A stretch of 64,000 nucleotides of DNA, from contig NZ_QXGJ01000001.1 of the NCBI RefSeq assembly GCF_003952005.1, positions 372,001 to 436,000 of the forward strand, written 5' to 3'. The translations under genes and the position numbers were made by a program. The DNA is from Bifidobacterium callimiconis. Lineage in GTDB: Bacteria; Actinomycetota; Actinomycetes; Actinomycetales; Bifidobacteriaceae. Positions 52,471-62,300 of the stretch are shown here, in pieces. Each line of letters begins with the position of its first letter. The stretch's first letter is position 1. The notes below the pieces were generated by a model that had not been told where the DNA came from, did no database searches, and saw only the letters and a program-made list of their open reading frames with translations.

Positions 52471-52480
52471 TGGTGTTCCT

Positions 52481-52930
52481 TTACTTGGTTTTGACAAGGC
52501 GTGCGCCGATGGTGTCGTTCACCGCGGCGCCCTTGGCCGCGCTGAACTGGCAGCGGGCGTCGACGGGCTCGTCGACGACGATGGTTTTGACGGTGCCGAG
52601 CGATGAGCTGTGCCAGGTGTTGCCGATGCCGATCTGCGCGATCAGATTGGCCGTTCCCCCGATTCCGGTGAGCTCGTAGGTTCCGGGCTCGAGGGTGACG
52701 GTCGTGCCTACGCTGGATCCGTACTGGCCGCTGCTGGTGCCCTCGGCGTGCATGCTATATGGTCCGACGCGGGTGAACGTGACGCCGTTGACGTCCGTCT
52801 TGCCCGCGATGTCAGGCCACAGGCTGGTGACCTGGACCGGCAGCGTGACGGCGAGCGTGGGGCTGGTCCGGCTGGTCACGGTGATGGTGGTGTCGCCCAC
52901 GTCCAGGGCGTTGATCTCGTATGCGGTCAT
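52481..52930 (-). CDS. Phage tail protein with Ig-like beginning
   Basis: A 149-residue protein. It starts with the last strands of an Ig-like fold (DVGDTTITVTSRTSPTLAVTLPVQV), then a beta-sandwich domain (EPGTYELTGIGGTANLIAQIGIGNT). The same Ig-like beginning appears in the frame-switched neighbour. ATG 52930 follows AAAGGAG. Likely a tail fibre or baseplate add-on; no enzyme motif seen. Confidence 0.82.
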   Translation of the reverse strand: MTAYEINALDVGDTTITVTSRTSPTLAVTLPVQVTSLWPDIAGKTDVNGVTFTRVGPYSMHAEGTSSGQYGSSVGTTVTLEPGTYELTGIGGTANLIAQIGIGNTWHSSSLGTVKTIVVDEPVDARCQFSAAKGAAVNDTIGARLVKTK

Positions 52931-52940
52931 GATGCTCCTT

Positions 52941-54206
52941 TCAGATGGTGCGGATGGCGGCGGCCTCGAGGCTCGCGGTGAGCCGGTGCCCGTCCCAGGT
53001 GCACCGGCTGGTGTGGATCCACAGGGGGATGGGCGTGCCGGCCGGCACGGTGTCGCTGACGGTCAGGATCCGGGCAAGGTCGTCCATGGACGGCACGTGA
53101 TCCGCCGGCAGCGGGCCGTCGGCGGGGGTGGGCCGCCACCACGAGTCCGACAGGATGGTCAGGTCCACGGGGCCGAACATGGGGCTGCCCGAGCCGGTGT
53201 GGCGGTATTCGATGGCGTGCGGCCAGCAGAAGCGGCGCGGGGTCTCGTCCTCGTCCAGATAGGTCGCGTCGCCGCCCACGCCGGTCAGCTCGATCCGGCT
53301 GGCGTTCCACGTGGCTGTGTCGATGACCACGGCGGCGCCCTCGCGTCCGGCCGTGGTGTCGGTCCGCCAGTGGTTGACCGCGCAGCGCACGCCCTGCACG
53401 TTGACGGCGTGGCACGCGCCGGCACGGACGTGGATGATCGCCTCGCCGATGAAGTCGGCCGAGATGTTGCACAGGTTGCTGTTGTTGCCCGTCACCAGGA
53501 TCGCGTCATGGGCGATCTCGTCGATGCGCACGTCGGACACGAGGTCGTTCCACGTCACGTTGACCGCGTCGACGCACGTGTAGATCCTCGAGCGGGTGAG
53601 CATGCTGTCCGCGCCCATGCTCGCGCCCAGACCGCAGGACTGGATCTGGCAGCCCGTGCACGTCTGGTACTGGGCGACCGCGACGCCCGTGCCGCTCATC
53701 CCCGAAATGAGACAGTCCCGCACGCCGCGGGCGCTGACCCCGTTCACGTCCGGCCGCAGGACCGTGGACCGGCACCAGTCGCCGCGAGCGTCCGTGCCGG
53801 GACGCGTCCGGTCGATGTCGAACCCGATGCTGTCGCTGACGACGCGCAGCCCGCGCACCTCGCCATCGGAGCGGATCAGCGTGACGCCGGACTGCCGGCA
53901 CGCCGAGAAGTCCAGGGTCGCGCCGTTCGCATGATCGCTCGACACGTAGGTCGCGTCCCCGTGCAGCACGCTGCCGTACGGCAGCGTCAGCGGACGGCTC
54001 AGCAGGTACGTGCCCGCGGGCACCCAGACCGCCCCGCCCACGCCCGCCGAACGGATAGCCTCCTCGAACGCCGCCGTGTCATCGGCCAGCCCGTCGCCCA
54101 CGGCCCCGTGGTCCATGACGGACACGCTGCCCGGCTGGGCACGCCGTTCCAGACTGGTGAGCCGCTCGGACGTGATCAGCTCGCCACGACGCCACACGCG
54201 CGCCAT
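52941..54206 (-). CDS. Right-handed beta-helix (pectate lyase-like) tail protein
   Basis: A 421-residue protein. It starts with a short adaptor (VWRRGELITSERLTSLERRA), followed by DHGAVGDGLADDTAAFEEAI, the hallmark of the pectate-lyase-3 tail-spike fold, and then many short beta turns (e.g. GVSARGVRDCLISGMSGTG). Such tail spikes bind or cut cell-surface glycans. ATG 54206 overlaps the stop of the previous gene (ATGA). The C-terminal 100 residues look like a separate beta domain. Confidence 0.87.
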   Translation of the reverse strand: MARVWRRGELITSERLTSLERRAQPGSVSVMDHGAVGDGLADDTAAFEEAIRSAGVGGAVWVPAGTYLLSRPLTLPYGSVLHGDATYVSSDHANGATLDFSACRQSGVTLIRSDGEVRGLRVVSDSIGFDIDRTRPGTDARGDWCRSTVLRPDVNGVSARGVRDCLISGMSGTGVAVAQYQTCTGCQIQSCGLGASMGADSMLTRSRIYTCVDAVNVTWNDLVSDVRIDEIAHDAILVTGNNSNLCNISADFIGEAIIHVRAGACHAVNVQGVRCAVNHWRTDTTAGREGAAVVIDTATWNASRIELTGVGGDATYLDEDETPRRFCWPHAIEYRHTGSGSPMFGPVDLTILSDSWWRPTPADGPLPADHVPSMDDLARILTVSDTVPAGTPIPLWIHTSRCTWDGHRLTASLEAAAIRTI

Positions 54207-54790
54207 CACGACGGCCCCCCGGCCAGGGCCGCGTCCACGGTCCCCTCGTCCGCCGTCGACGACGCGCTGGCCACCGCCACCACATCCGGATCGGTGGACA
54301 CGACCGACACCTCCTGACTCGCCCCCGCAGGCAGCACCGAAACCATCAGATCCACACGCTCGCCCACACGCAACGTCACCGGATTCGGACTGACCGTGAT
54401 CGACTCGGGCACATACGCGCACGCGACCGACACCGCCGGACTCGTGAACCCGCCCACCGTGGCCGTCACCCGCACGGTGCCGCCACGCCGCCATACCAGC
54501 GTGTTCCCCCTCATGATGGCCACGCCCGTGTCCAGCGAGCGCCAGACGACACCTGATTCGGTGAACGTCTCGGTGTGGCCGTCGCCGTACGTGGCCACGG
54601 CCGCAAGCGCCACGCTGCCGTTGACCGGGAGCGTGGACGGGACCGGGCCGCCGGTGGCGGTGGTGATGGTTACGTTGGTGACGGTGGTTGCCGGTGTGGG
54701 CCATATGAGTTTGCCTGCGATGCAGGCGTTCCATGTGTGGCCGCCCATGATGGGTGGTTGCATGGTGTGTTGGCTCATGACTGCTGGCAT
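54206..54790 (-). CDS. Phage tail protein with bacterial Ig-like (Big2) domain
   Basis: A 194-residue protein: N-terminal part with Ig-like strands (VTNVTITTATGGPV, SVALAAVATYGDGHTETFTESGVVWRSLDTGVAIMRGNTL), then a second Big2-like stretch (ITVSPNPVTLRVGERVDLMVSVLPAGA). Ig-like domains on phage tails help stick to cells. ATG 54790 follows GGAGGGCTG. Stop overlaps the beta-helix gene. Confidence 0.85.
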   Translation of the reverse strand: MPAVMSQHTMQPPIMGGHTWNACIAGKLIWPTPATTVTNVTITTATGGPVPSTLPVNGSVALAAVATYGDGHTETFTESGVVWRSLDTGVAIMRGNTLVWRRGGTVRVTATVGGFTSPAVSVACAYVPESITVSPNPVTLRVGERVDLMVSVLPAGASQEVSVVSTDPDVVAVASASSTADEGTVDAALAGGPS

Positions 54791-54793
54791 GGG

Positions 54794-55303
54794 TCAGCCC
54801 TCCATGAGTTCGTCGTCTGTGGTTTTGGTCTGTTCGGCGGCTTGCGTGGCGGCGGCGAGCGCGGTTGCGGTTTCGTCGAACCAGACGATCATGTCGTCGG
54901 GGTGTTGGGTGGAGAGTTCCTGTGCGGCCTGTTGGCTGGTGGCGACGCGTACCTGTAGGAGGCGTCCGCCGATCATTGTGGTGGGGGTCCAGGTGGCGGG
55001 GTCGACGTCGGTCAGGTCCGTGTAGTCGATGGTTTGTTTGCTGTCGGGGACGGTTACGTATCGGTCGTATGAGTTTGTGGTGCCGGGTAGTTCGGCCACG
55101 TGCCAGATGTATGTGCCGTCCGTGGCTGGCAGGTTGATGGTGGCGGTGCCCTGTTTGTCGAGGGTGATGTCGAATGGTTCTCGCACGATCACGTTCTTGT
55201 TTGTGTCGATGCGGCGTTTGGCTTGGAATCGGATGAGTCCGTCGGCCATGGGTTCGAGGCCTGTGGGGGTGTGTCGTTTGAGGGTGATTTTGATTTGTGT
55301 CAT
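54794..55303 (-). CDS. Phage baseplate/tail protein
   Basis: A 169-residue protein with a beta-sandwich N-terminal half (LIRFQAKRRIDTNKNVIVREPFDITLDKQGTATINLPATDG) and a helical C-terminus (QQAAQELSTQHPDDM ... ALAAATQAAEQTK). The N-terminal part resembles the BppU-type upper baseplate adaptors, by eye only. ATG 55303 follows AAGGAGAACC. Ends 4 bases before the next gene. Confidence 0.8.
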   Translation of the reverse strand: MTQIKITLKRHTPTGLEPMADGLIRFQAKRRIDTNKNVIVREPFDITLDKQGTATINLPATDGTYIWHVAELPGTTNSYDRYVTVPDSKQTIDYTDLTDVDPATWTPTTMIGGRLLQVRVATSQQAAQELSTQHPDDMIVWFDETATALAAATQAAEQTKTTDDELMEG

Positions 55304-55332
55304 GGGTTCTCCTTGTGTTGCTGGTATGGGGT

Positions 55333-56031
55333 TTATGCGATGGTGAGGCGTGCGTATCGGCAGACGCCGTTGGTGCCCCATTCGGCGTCTTTCCAGGTGT
55401 CGCTGTTGCCGTTGGTGCTGATGCTCATTGAGCCGTATTTGTAGGTGTTGAGTCGGATGTCGTAGGTGTCGTATGGGAGGTACACGCTTCCGGTTGTGGT
55501 CCAGCGCATGGTGCCGCCGCGTTTTTGTGGGCTGATGTTGCTCCAGTGGGCCTTGAGTGTGCCTTTGGGGTCGGTGAATGTGAATTCCATGCCGTATTCG
55601 CCTTCTCCGCTGATGCAGGCGGCGATTTCGCAGTGGATCAGTCCTCCGCAGGTGGTGGTCTCGTGTTTTTCCTCGTATCGGTCTCCGTCGTTCATGGCCG
55701 GGGTGCCTTCCCATGTGCTGGACCATGAGAACAGGGGTTTGGCTGCTCCGGTTCGGGCGAGGATGCCGGTGACGTAGGATTGTCGCCCGTAGGTGGTGAC
55801 GAGGACGCGGTCGCCTGGTCGTGCTCTGGCGCAGGTCGTGGTGACGGGGATGGCGTGCAGGGTGCCGCCGGCCATGGTCAGGTCGGCGGTGAGGCTGCCG
55901 TTGGTTGCGGTGATGCGTTGGATGGTGGCGAGGCGCTGGCTCATTCCCGGTCCGGTTGGGGCGAGGTCTCGGATGAGGTCGAGTCCGAGTCTGCGGCCTG
56001 CGGTGCGGGCGTTCTGGAGGTCGTCGGTCAT
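55333..56031 (-). CDS. Phage minor tail protein
   Basis: A 232-residue protein. Short N-terminal helix (NARTAGRRLGLDLIRDLA), then an OB-like beta region (RITATNGSLTADLTMAGGTLHAIPV ... RPGDRVLVTTYGRQSYVTGILA), and a C-terminal beta-sandwich with several Cys (TTTCGGLIHCEIAACISG). No recognised family. Its ATG overlaps the previous stop by four bases, so the tail genes are coupled. Confidence 0.82.
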   Translation of the reverse strand: MTDDLQNARTAGRRLGLDLIRDLAPTGPGMSQRLATIQRITATNGSLTADLTMAGGTLHAIPVTTTCARARPGDRVLVTTYGRQSYVTGILARTGAAKPLFSWSSTWEGTPAMNDGDRYEEKHETTTCGGLIHCEIAACISGEGEYGMEFTFTDPKGTLKAHWSNISPQKRGGTMRWTTTGSVYLPYDTYDIRLNTYKYGSMSISTNGNSDTWKDAEWGTNGVCRYARLTIA

Positions 56032-57122
56032 CGGCTGAAGCTCCTTGCTTCGGTTTCCACTGGCAGGCCTGCGGTGAGGCTGATGGTCTGGGTGCGGATG
56101 GCGAGGTCCGTGGTCACGTCGCCGGTCGGGTAGCCGAGGCGGATCACGTCGCCGATCGTGACGGGCGCGTAGATGTGCGTGAAGGTGACTCTACGGATCA
56201 CGCTTTGCGCGGTGGCGAGTAGTTCGGCGGCCTTGGCGTCGGCCATGGATTGGGCGTCCGTGTCCGACATGCCGTCGGGGATGTCGTTGTATGTGTAGGT
56301 CTCGCTGATGACGCGGCCGCGTGTGATGGTGCTGAATGCTGATGCCGGGTCGTCGTCCACGGCCAGGCCGCGGATGTCGCGTTCCTGGTCGGAGTAGATG
56401 ACGATGATCTGGTTGCGGGTGTCGAACCAGTCATGCTCGTCGGTCATCGACCGGACGAACCGGGCGTCCGGCCCCTCGGTGAATGTCCATGATGGGGACC
56501 GGTCCTTGGGCTGCACGTAGGGGGTGAGTACGACGCGTCCCATGGGGTCGGTGCGTGCCGAGTTCCATCCCATCAGGGTCAGTAGTTCGTTGATTGCGGA
56601 GAGTTTGCTTTTCTGCGCGGTGTCTCCCATGCCGAACGTCCAGGTGGTGCCCATCCGCCAGTCCGATGCGGGATGGTCGGCCACCGTCAGCCCGGCCTCG
56701 CGGATGGTTTCGTCGATGAATGCGAGCGGGTCCTCGCCCGCCTGCAGTGACACCGGGTAGGGGAACTGGTCGTCGGCCAGTTCGCGCAGTCTGCCGTACA
56801 GGGTCAGTGGCGTGGTGTCCGCCTGGCCGCCGGTGACCTCTCGTTTTGGCCCGTCGGGCAGGAATGTGCCGAGTGCGATCGATTCGCGGGTGCCGTCCTC
56901 GTAGTCGAGGTCGGCCCAGACGCGCAGCAGTGGTGCGGTCAGGTCGGTGTCGCCCACGTAGTCGAGGCTGGCGGTTTCGGTCACGTCGGTGTCCTGGTTG
57001 CGGGTGATGGTCCCTCCGTGCAGGATGCCGTCCACTCGGCCGGTCTCGCTTCCGGTTTCACGGTCCACGCGCATCATGCGCAGCGATGTGGTGAACTCCA
57101 TCAGATGGTGTGTCAGGTCCAC
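56028..57122 (-). CDS. Phage minor tail protein
   Basis: A 364-residue protein of the minor tail protein kind found after the FnIII protein in actinobacterial siphoviruses. Segments: EFTTSLRMMRVDRETGSE, YVGDTDLTAPLLRVWADLDYED, LTLYGRLRELADDQFPY, PIGDV-like IYAPVTIGDVIRLGYPTG near the end. The start is most likely GTG at 57122 (VDLTHHLMEF), overlapping the previous gene by 10 bases. Earlier codons in the same frame are antisense noise. Confidence 0.82.
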   Translation of the reverse strand: MDLTHHLMEFTTSLRMMRVDRETGSETGRVDGILHGGTITRNQDTDVTETASLDYVGDTDLTAPLLRVWADLDYEDGTRESIALGTFLPDGPKREVTGGQADTTPLTLYGRLRELADDQFPYPVSLQAGEDPLAFIDETIREAGLTVADHPASDWRMGTTWTFGMGDTAQKSKLSAINELLTLMGWNSARTDPMGRVVLTPYVQPKDRSPSWTFTEGPDARFVRSMTDEHDWFDTRNQIIVIYSDQERDIRGLAVDDDPASAFSTITRGRVISETYTYNDIPDGMSDTDAQSMADAKAAELLATAQSVIRRVTFTHIYAPVTIGDVIRLGYPTGDVTTDLAIRTQTISLTAGLPVETEARSFSR

Positions 57123-59365
57123 TGGGGTTCCTTCCAGGCGAGTTCGGTCAGGTCGGCGTCGAACTGGACGGTGGGACCGTCCGGTTTGAGCTGTTGGGAG
57201 ATGTCGACGCGTACGCGCATGCGGCTGCCGTCCATGTTGCGGAACCATGCGGTCGAGTTGTCGCGGCTCAGTCGTCGGATCCGCCGGTAGAGGCTGCCGT
57301 CGCCCCAGTCGTATCGGGAGCTGACGGACAGGGTGTTGTCGAGGTATCCCATTCGGTAGCTGACGGGAAGGCCGAGCGTGTCGCCGGATGCGAAGTGGTA
57401 TTCCTCGGTCGCGGCCCGTGGCTTTTCGGACACGGTGAATGCGCCTCCGATGGGCAGTGCGTCGGCGGCGTCCGTTCCGAAGTTCAGGCAGCAGCAGTCG
57501 GTCTCGATGAGACAGTCGACCGTGGTGGTGCTGCTGGCGCCGGATTCGCTGACGGCCACGGCCTCGATCTGGTAGGTGCGACGTAGCGGGGGCAGTCTGT
57601 CGATGCCCTGCTGGCCGTCCATGAGCCGGGTGGCGATCACGGTCGTGTCGGCGTCGATGATGCGGCGCAGCAGGATGTGGTCGGTGGCCGGCTGGCCGTC
57701 GGCGGGTGTGCCGTACCGGACGGTGTGGGTGGCGGAGAGCGTCGTCATGTCGATCATGGTTTCCACGCTTGGCGTGGCGGGCGGCGTGTAGTCGACCGTG
57801 ACGAGTTTCGTGGCTGCGCTGGTCAGTGTGCTGCCGCCGCGGATGGTGACGGTGACGAGCAGTTCGCTGCCGTTGGCGGGCAGGTAGTCCGCGGCGTGGA
57901 TGGTGAGCGATCTGTTATCCGGTTCGGGCGTGGTCTCGTAGACGGTGCGCCCGCCGCTGCTGATGGTGACCTTCTGCTGGCTGACGCCGGTGGTGTCGGA
58001 CACGGCCCACGCGATGCGGAACGGCAGTTCCCTGATGGTGTCGTCGGGGGCGGTGAGCGTCACGTTGGGTGGTGTGGCGACGGTGAACGATATGGGGTTG
58101 CTCCAGGCGCCCCAGTCGGCGTGCAGGCCCTTGGTGCGCACGCGCAGCGTGTAGGAGCCCGGCGACAGTGCGCTGGCGCTGTTGGCCTGGTCTCCCTTGA
58201 TGTCGGTCACGTGGGGTCCCGAGCTCAGGCCCGACAGTTCGATCTGGGCTGCCGCCTGGGCGGTGCCGTCGGGGTGGTTCGGCGTCCACGTGATGCGGAC
58301 GGGAGGCGTGCTGGCGTCCCATACCGATCCGGATGACGGGGATGTGACCGTGGGGGCGAGCGGCGGCATGATCGTGGTCACGTTGTTCGAGGTGACGTAG
58401 CCGCTGAACGTGCCCTCGCCGCCGTTGTCGTACGTGAATCGCCATGCTCGGGCCCGGTAGACGATCGTGCCGGCGGGCGCGGTCGTGTCCACGTAGGTGA
58501 CCTTGTTGTTCTGCACGGTCAGGCCGCGGCTGACCGACGTCCATGTGCCGCCGTTGTCCGTGGATCGTTCGAAGTCAACGCTCCACGCGTAGGAGCCGGA
58601 TGTGTCGGCGGTGACGGTCACCTCGCTGTCGCCGGTCTTCACCGCGGTCAGTGAGCGTGGCGTGGCGGGCGTGGTGTAGATGAGCGCGGAGTCGACGTGC
58701 GACGAGTCGCCGGCCTGGTTGCGCGCGTACAGGGCGAACTGGTAGCAGGCGTTCGCCTGCAGGCCGCCGAACGCGTAGTTGGTGGCGCTCCAGTCGAGCA
58801 CGCGGGTGCCGTTGCCTCCGGGCTGGTCGCTCCATGCGCCCCAGTCGGCGCCGTTGTTGCGGCCGCGCCAGGCGATGATGACCTGCTTCCATGGCTTGAG
58901 GTTGTCGTTGTCCCAGTTGGATCCCCAGCTGATGTCGATTCTCGTGTCGTCGACGCGGCGGAACGACACGTCCTTGGGCGGGTTGGGGTTCTTGTAGTTG
59001 ATGCCGCCGACGGGTACGTCGCAGGACGCGTTGGACGTGCCGCCGTGGTAGTTGGAGGGGAACTCGACGCGGGCGGAGCAGTTGATGTTGCGCGCGTCGT
59101 CGATCTTCGCCACGCGTAGGTCGCCCGTGCAGACGGTGACCTCGCTGTTGTCGATCCTGTGCGAGCCGGAGTTGTCGGTGTGGCCGACCTGCACGCCGTT
59201 GATCCATACGGTGGCGCGCACCCAGCCCTGCAGGGCGTAGCCGGCGCGCGTGGACTGCCATCGGGCTTCGACGTGCAGGTTGTCGGACACGTCGTCCCAG
59301 CTGGTGACCCATGCGGCCACGTGGCACCGCCAGTCCACGACGATGTTGCCGTACCCGTCTGCCAT
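57113..59365 (-). CDS. Phage tail protein with FnIII domains
   Basis: A 750-residue protein: N-terminal jelly-roll (NIVVDWRCHVAAWVTSWDDVSDNLHVEARWQ), then at least three fibronectin-III/Ig-like modules (PPKDVSFRRVDDTRIDISWGSNW, TPRSLTAVKTGDSEVTVTADTSGSYAWSV, PPNVTLTAPDDTIRELPFRIAW), ending in a C-terminal domain with a Cys-Cys-Cys run (TDCCCLNF). It corresponds to the distal tail/baseplate hub position. ATG 59365 follows GGGGAGAAG. Read next after the tape measure gene. Confidence 0.88.
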   Translation of the reverse strand: MADGYGNIVVDWRCHVAAWVTSWDDVSDNLHVEARWQSTRAGYALQGWVRATVWINGVQVGHTDNSGSHRIDNSEVTVCTGDLRVAKIDDARNINCSARVEFPSNYHGGTSNASCDVPVGGINYKNPNPPKDVSFRRVDDTRIDISWGSNWDNDNLKPWKQVIIAWRGRNNGADWGAWSDQPGGNGTRVLDWSATNYAFGGLQANACYQFALYARNQAGDSSHVDSALIYTTPATPRSLTAVKTGDSEVTVTADTSGSYAWSVDFERSTDNGGTWTSVSRGLTVQNNKVTYVDTTAPAGTIVYRARAWRFTYDNGGEGTFSGYVTSNNVTTIMPPLAPTVTSPSSGSVWDASTPPVRITWTPNHPDGTAQAAAQIELSGLSSGPHVTDIKGDQANSASALSPGSYTLRVRTKGLHADWGAWSNPISFTVATPPNVTLTAPDDTIRELPFRIAWAVSDTTGVSQQKVTISSGGRTVYETTPEPDNRSLTIHAADYLPANGSELLVTVTIRGGSTLTSAATKLVTVDYTPPATPSVETMIDMTTLSATHTVRYGTPADGQPATDHILLRRIIDADTTVIATRLMDGQQGIDRLPPLRRTYQIEAVAVSESGASSTTTVDCLIETDCCCLNFGTDAADALPIGGAFTVSEKPRAATEEYHFASGDTLGLPVSYRMGYLDNTLSVSSRYDWGDGSLYRRIRRLSRDNSTAWFRNMDGSRMRVRVDISQQLKPDGPTVQFDADLTELAWKEPQWT

Positions 59366-59385
59366 GCGTGCTTCTCCCCTTTCGG

Positions 59386-62300
59386 TCAGGCTCGTGCGCG
59401 TACCGTCATGCCGGCGGCGGTCACGAGCTCGTCGATCATGCGGGCGAGCCGGGCGTCGGTCTGGACGCGGCGTCCGTCGATCGTGATGTTGTACGTGGTC
59501 GATGTCGTGTTCACTCGGCTGGCCCGTCCGTCGGCGTCGAGGTCGGCGAGCGTGAGTCGCGCGGCGGTCTTCAGCTGGCCGTCCAGCCCGTCGGGCAGCA
59601 GTCCGGTCAGTCGGGATCCGAGTGTGGTGACGGCGCGGCTGACGCCGGTCGTGGACCGTTCGACGCCGTCGCTGATGCCCTCGCCGATCATCAGGCCGAC
59701 CTGGTCGCGGAACACGCGCGACGGCGAGTGGATGCCGAGCGCGTTCTTGGCGGCGTTGATGGCGCTGTCGGCGACGCTTTTGGCAGCTTCGACGACCTTG
59801 CCGACGGCGTTTTTGATGCCGTTGACCAGGCCGTTGACGATGTTGCTGCCCGCGTTGACGAGCCAGCTGCCGGCGTTGGCGAACGCGCCGGTGATCTTGT
59901 CCTTGATGCCGGTGATCACGCTCACGACGGCGCTTACGCCGTTGCTGGCGGCGGTCTTGATGCCGTTCCAGATCGAGCTGAACGCGCTGGCGAGGCCGTT
60001 CCATGCGGCGTTCCACAGGCTTTTGATGATGTTCAGGCCTCCGCTGATGGCGGCCTTGATGGCCTCCCAGATGCCGGTGAACACGCTTTTGATGGCCTGC
60101 CATACGCCGGAGAACACCTGTTTGATGCCCTGCCATGCCTGGTTCCAGTTGCCGGTGAACACGCCGGTGAGGAACGTGATCACGCCGGTGAGGATGGTGA
60201 TCACGCCTTGGACGGCGCCGATGATGGCGGTGACCACGGGGGTGACCACGCCGATGATCGCGGACACGACCGCCGTGATGACCGGCACCATGGCGGTGAC
60301 GACGTTGATGATGGCGGTGATCACGGGGATCAGCAGGCTCACCAGCGTGGTGACGAGCGTGGCCACGACGGGCAGGAACGCGGCGATCGCGGACACGATC
60401 AGCGCGATTACCGGCACGAGCGTGCTCACCAGCGTGGTGACGAGCTGCATGATCACGGGCAGCATCTGCGCGATCGCGGTGACGATCATCGTGATGACCG
60501 GTACGAGCGCACTGACGAGCGTGGCGGCGAGCTGGGCGATGACCGGCAGGAACTGGGCGATGCTGGTGACGATCATCGTGATGACGGGCACGAGCGCACC
60601 GATCAGCGTGGTCGCCAGCTGCATGATCACGGGCAGGATCTGCGAGACGAGACCGATGATGGTGGTCATCACCGGGGCGAGCAGGCTGATGAGGGTGGTG
60701 GCCAGCAGGGTGATCGGCGTGAGCAGCGCGGGGCCGAGCTGGGCGAACGCGGCGATCAGCTGGCCGATCACGGGGGCGAGCTGGGCGAACGCCTGGCTGA
60801 TCTGGGTCATCATGTCCGTCATGACGGGCGCGAGGTCGGCGAACGCCTGTCCGAGCGCCTGGCCGAGCTGGCCGAATGCCTCGCTCAGGGCCGGCAGCTG
60901 GGCGATGATGGGTTGCATCATCGTGGTGAACAGGCTTCCGAGCTGGCCGAGCACGGGCAGGGCGGCCTGTGCGAGGGATGAGAACACGCCGCCGATGGCC
61001 GGGATGATCTGCTGCAGGACCGGGCCGACCGTGGAGACGATGGTGCCGAACCCGTCCGCGATGGTCGAGCCGAGCGATGAGATGACCGGACCGACCGTGG
61101 ACGCGACCGATGAGAGCATGTCACCGACCGACTGCATGAGGGACTGCAGGACCGGCAGGGCTGCCTGCCATGCGGCCTGTACCTGTTGCCAGAGCGGTTG
61201 GAGGAACTGCATGAACGACTGCCATGCGGCTCGTCCGGTTGCGGTTTGGGTGAAGAAGTACGTGAGGCCGGCGGCGACCGTGGCGATGCCGGCGGCGACG
61301 AGTCCCCATTTGCCCAGTCCTAGGGCCTTGCTCAGGCCGGTGATGCCTCCTCCGGCCTTGCCTGCCTTGGTGGCGATCTTGCCGATGCTGCCGGAGAGCC
61401 CGCCGATGGCGTTGATCGCACCGTTGGACGTGGAGCCCATCAGGTTGATGCTCTTGGACAGGGTGGTGAACCAGTTGCCTTCCTTGCCGGCGGCCTCGCC
61501 CGCCAGTTCGATGGCTGCCCGGAGGTCCTTGAATGTGGCGGTGAGGCTGCTGGTGGTGGAGGTGATGGCCGATGCGGTCTTGAGGGTGAGGAGTCCGGCC
61601 GCGATACCGGCCAGCGCGGAGCTGATTGGCGCGCCGTGCGCCTCGTACCATTGGAGCGTGCCCTGCAGCTGCTGCAGGAGGCTGTTGGCGATGGGCACGG
61701 CGTTGGCGAGTGTGGTGCCGAGGGCGTCGCCGAACGCCTTGAGGGCGGGTTCGGCGGTGGCGGCGAACTGGTCGATGACGGGGATGAGCTGGTTGAACAG
61801 GTCGCGCAGTCCGTTGAGCACGGGTGTGGCGGCGGTCTCGCCGAGACGGCTCAGGGCGGCCTTGACGTTGGCGAGGGCGCCGGTGAACGTGGTGCCGGCG
61901 CTTTGGGCGGCGCCGCCGAGTCCCTCCTGCATGGCGTCGGCGAAGGTCTGGAAGTCGATCTCGCCGGCGGAGACCATGTCGCTGACGGCTTCGGACGTGG
62001 TGCCCAGGTGGTTGGCGAGCATCTGCAGGACCGGGATGCCCGAGCTCATCAGCTGGAGCATGTCGTCGCCCTGGAGCTTGCCGCGCGCGGCCACGGATCC
62101 GAAGATCGTGCCGATGTCGGTCAGTTCGCGGCCGCTGATCTGGGCGGTGTCGGCCACGGTCTTGAGCACGTCGGTCAGCTGCTTGCCGCTTTTGACGCCG
62201 GACGCGCTCAGGCTGGCGGCGACGGTGGCGGCGTCGCCGAGGCCGAACGCGGTGCCCTTGACGGAGGCGAGGGCGTTGTTCATGATCTCGCTGACGGACT

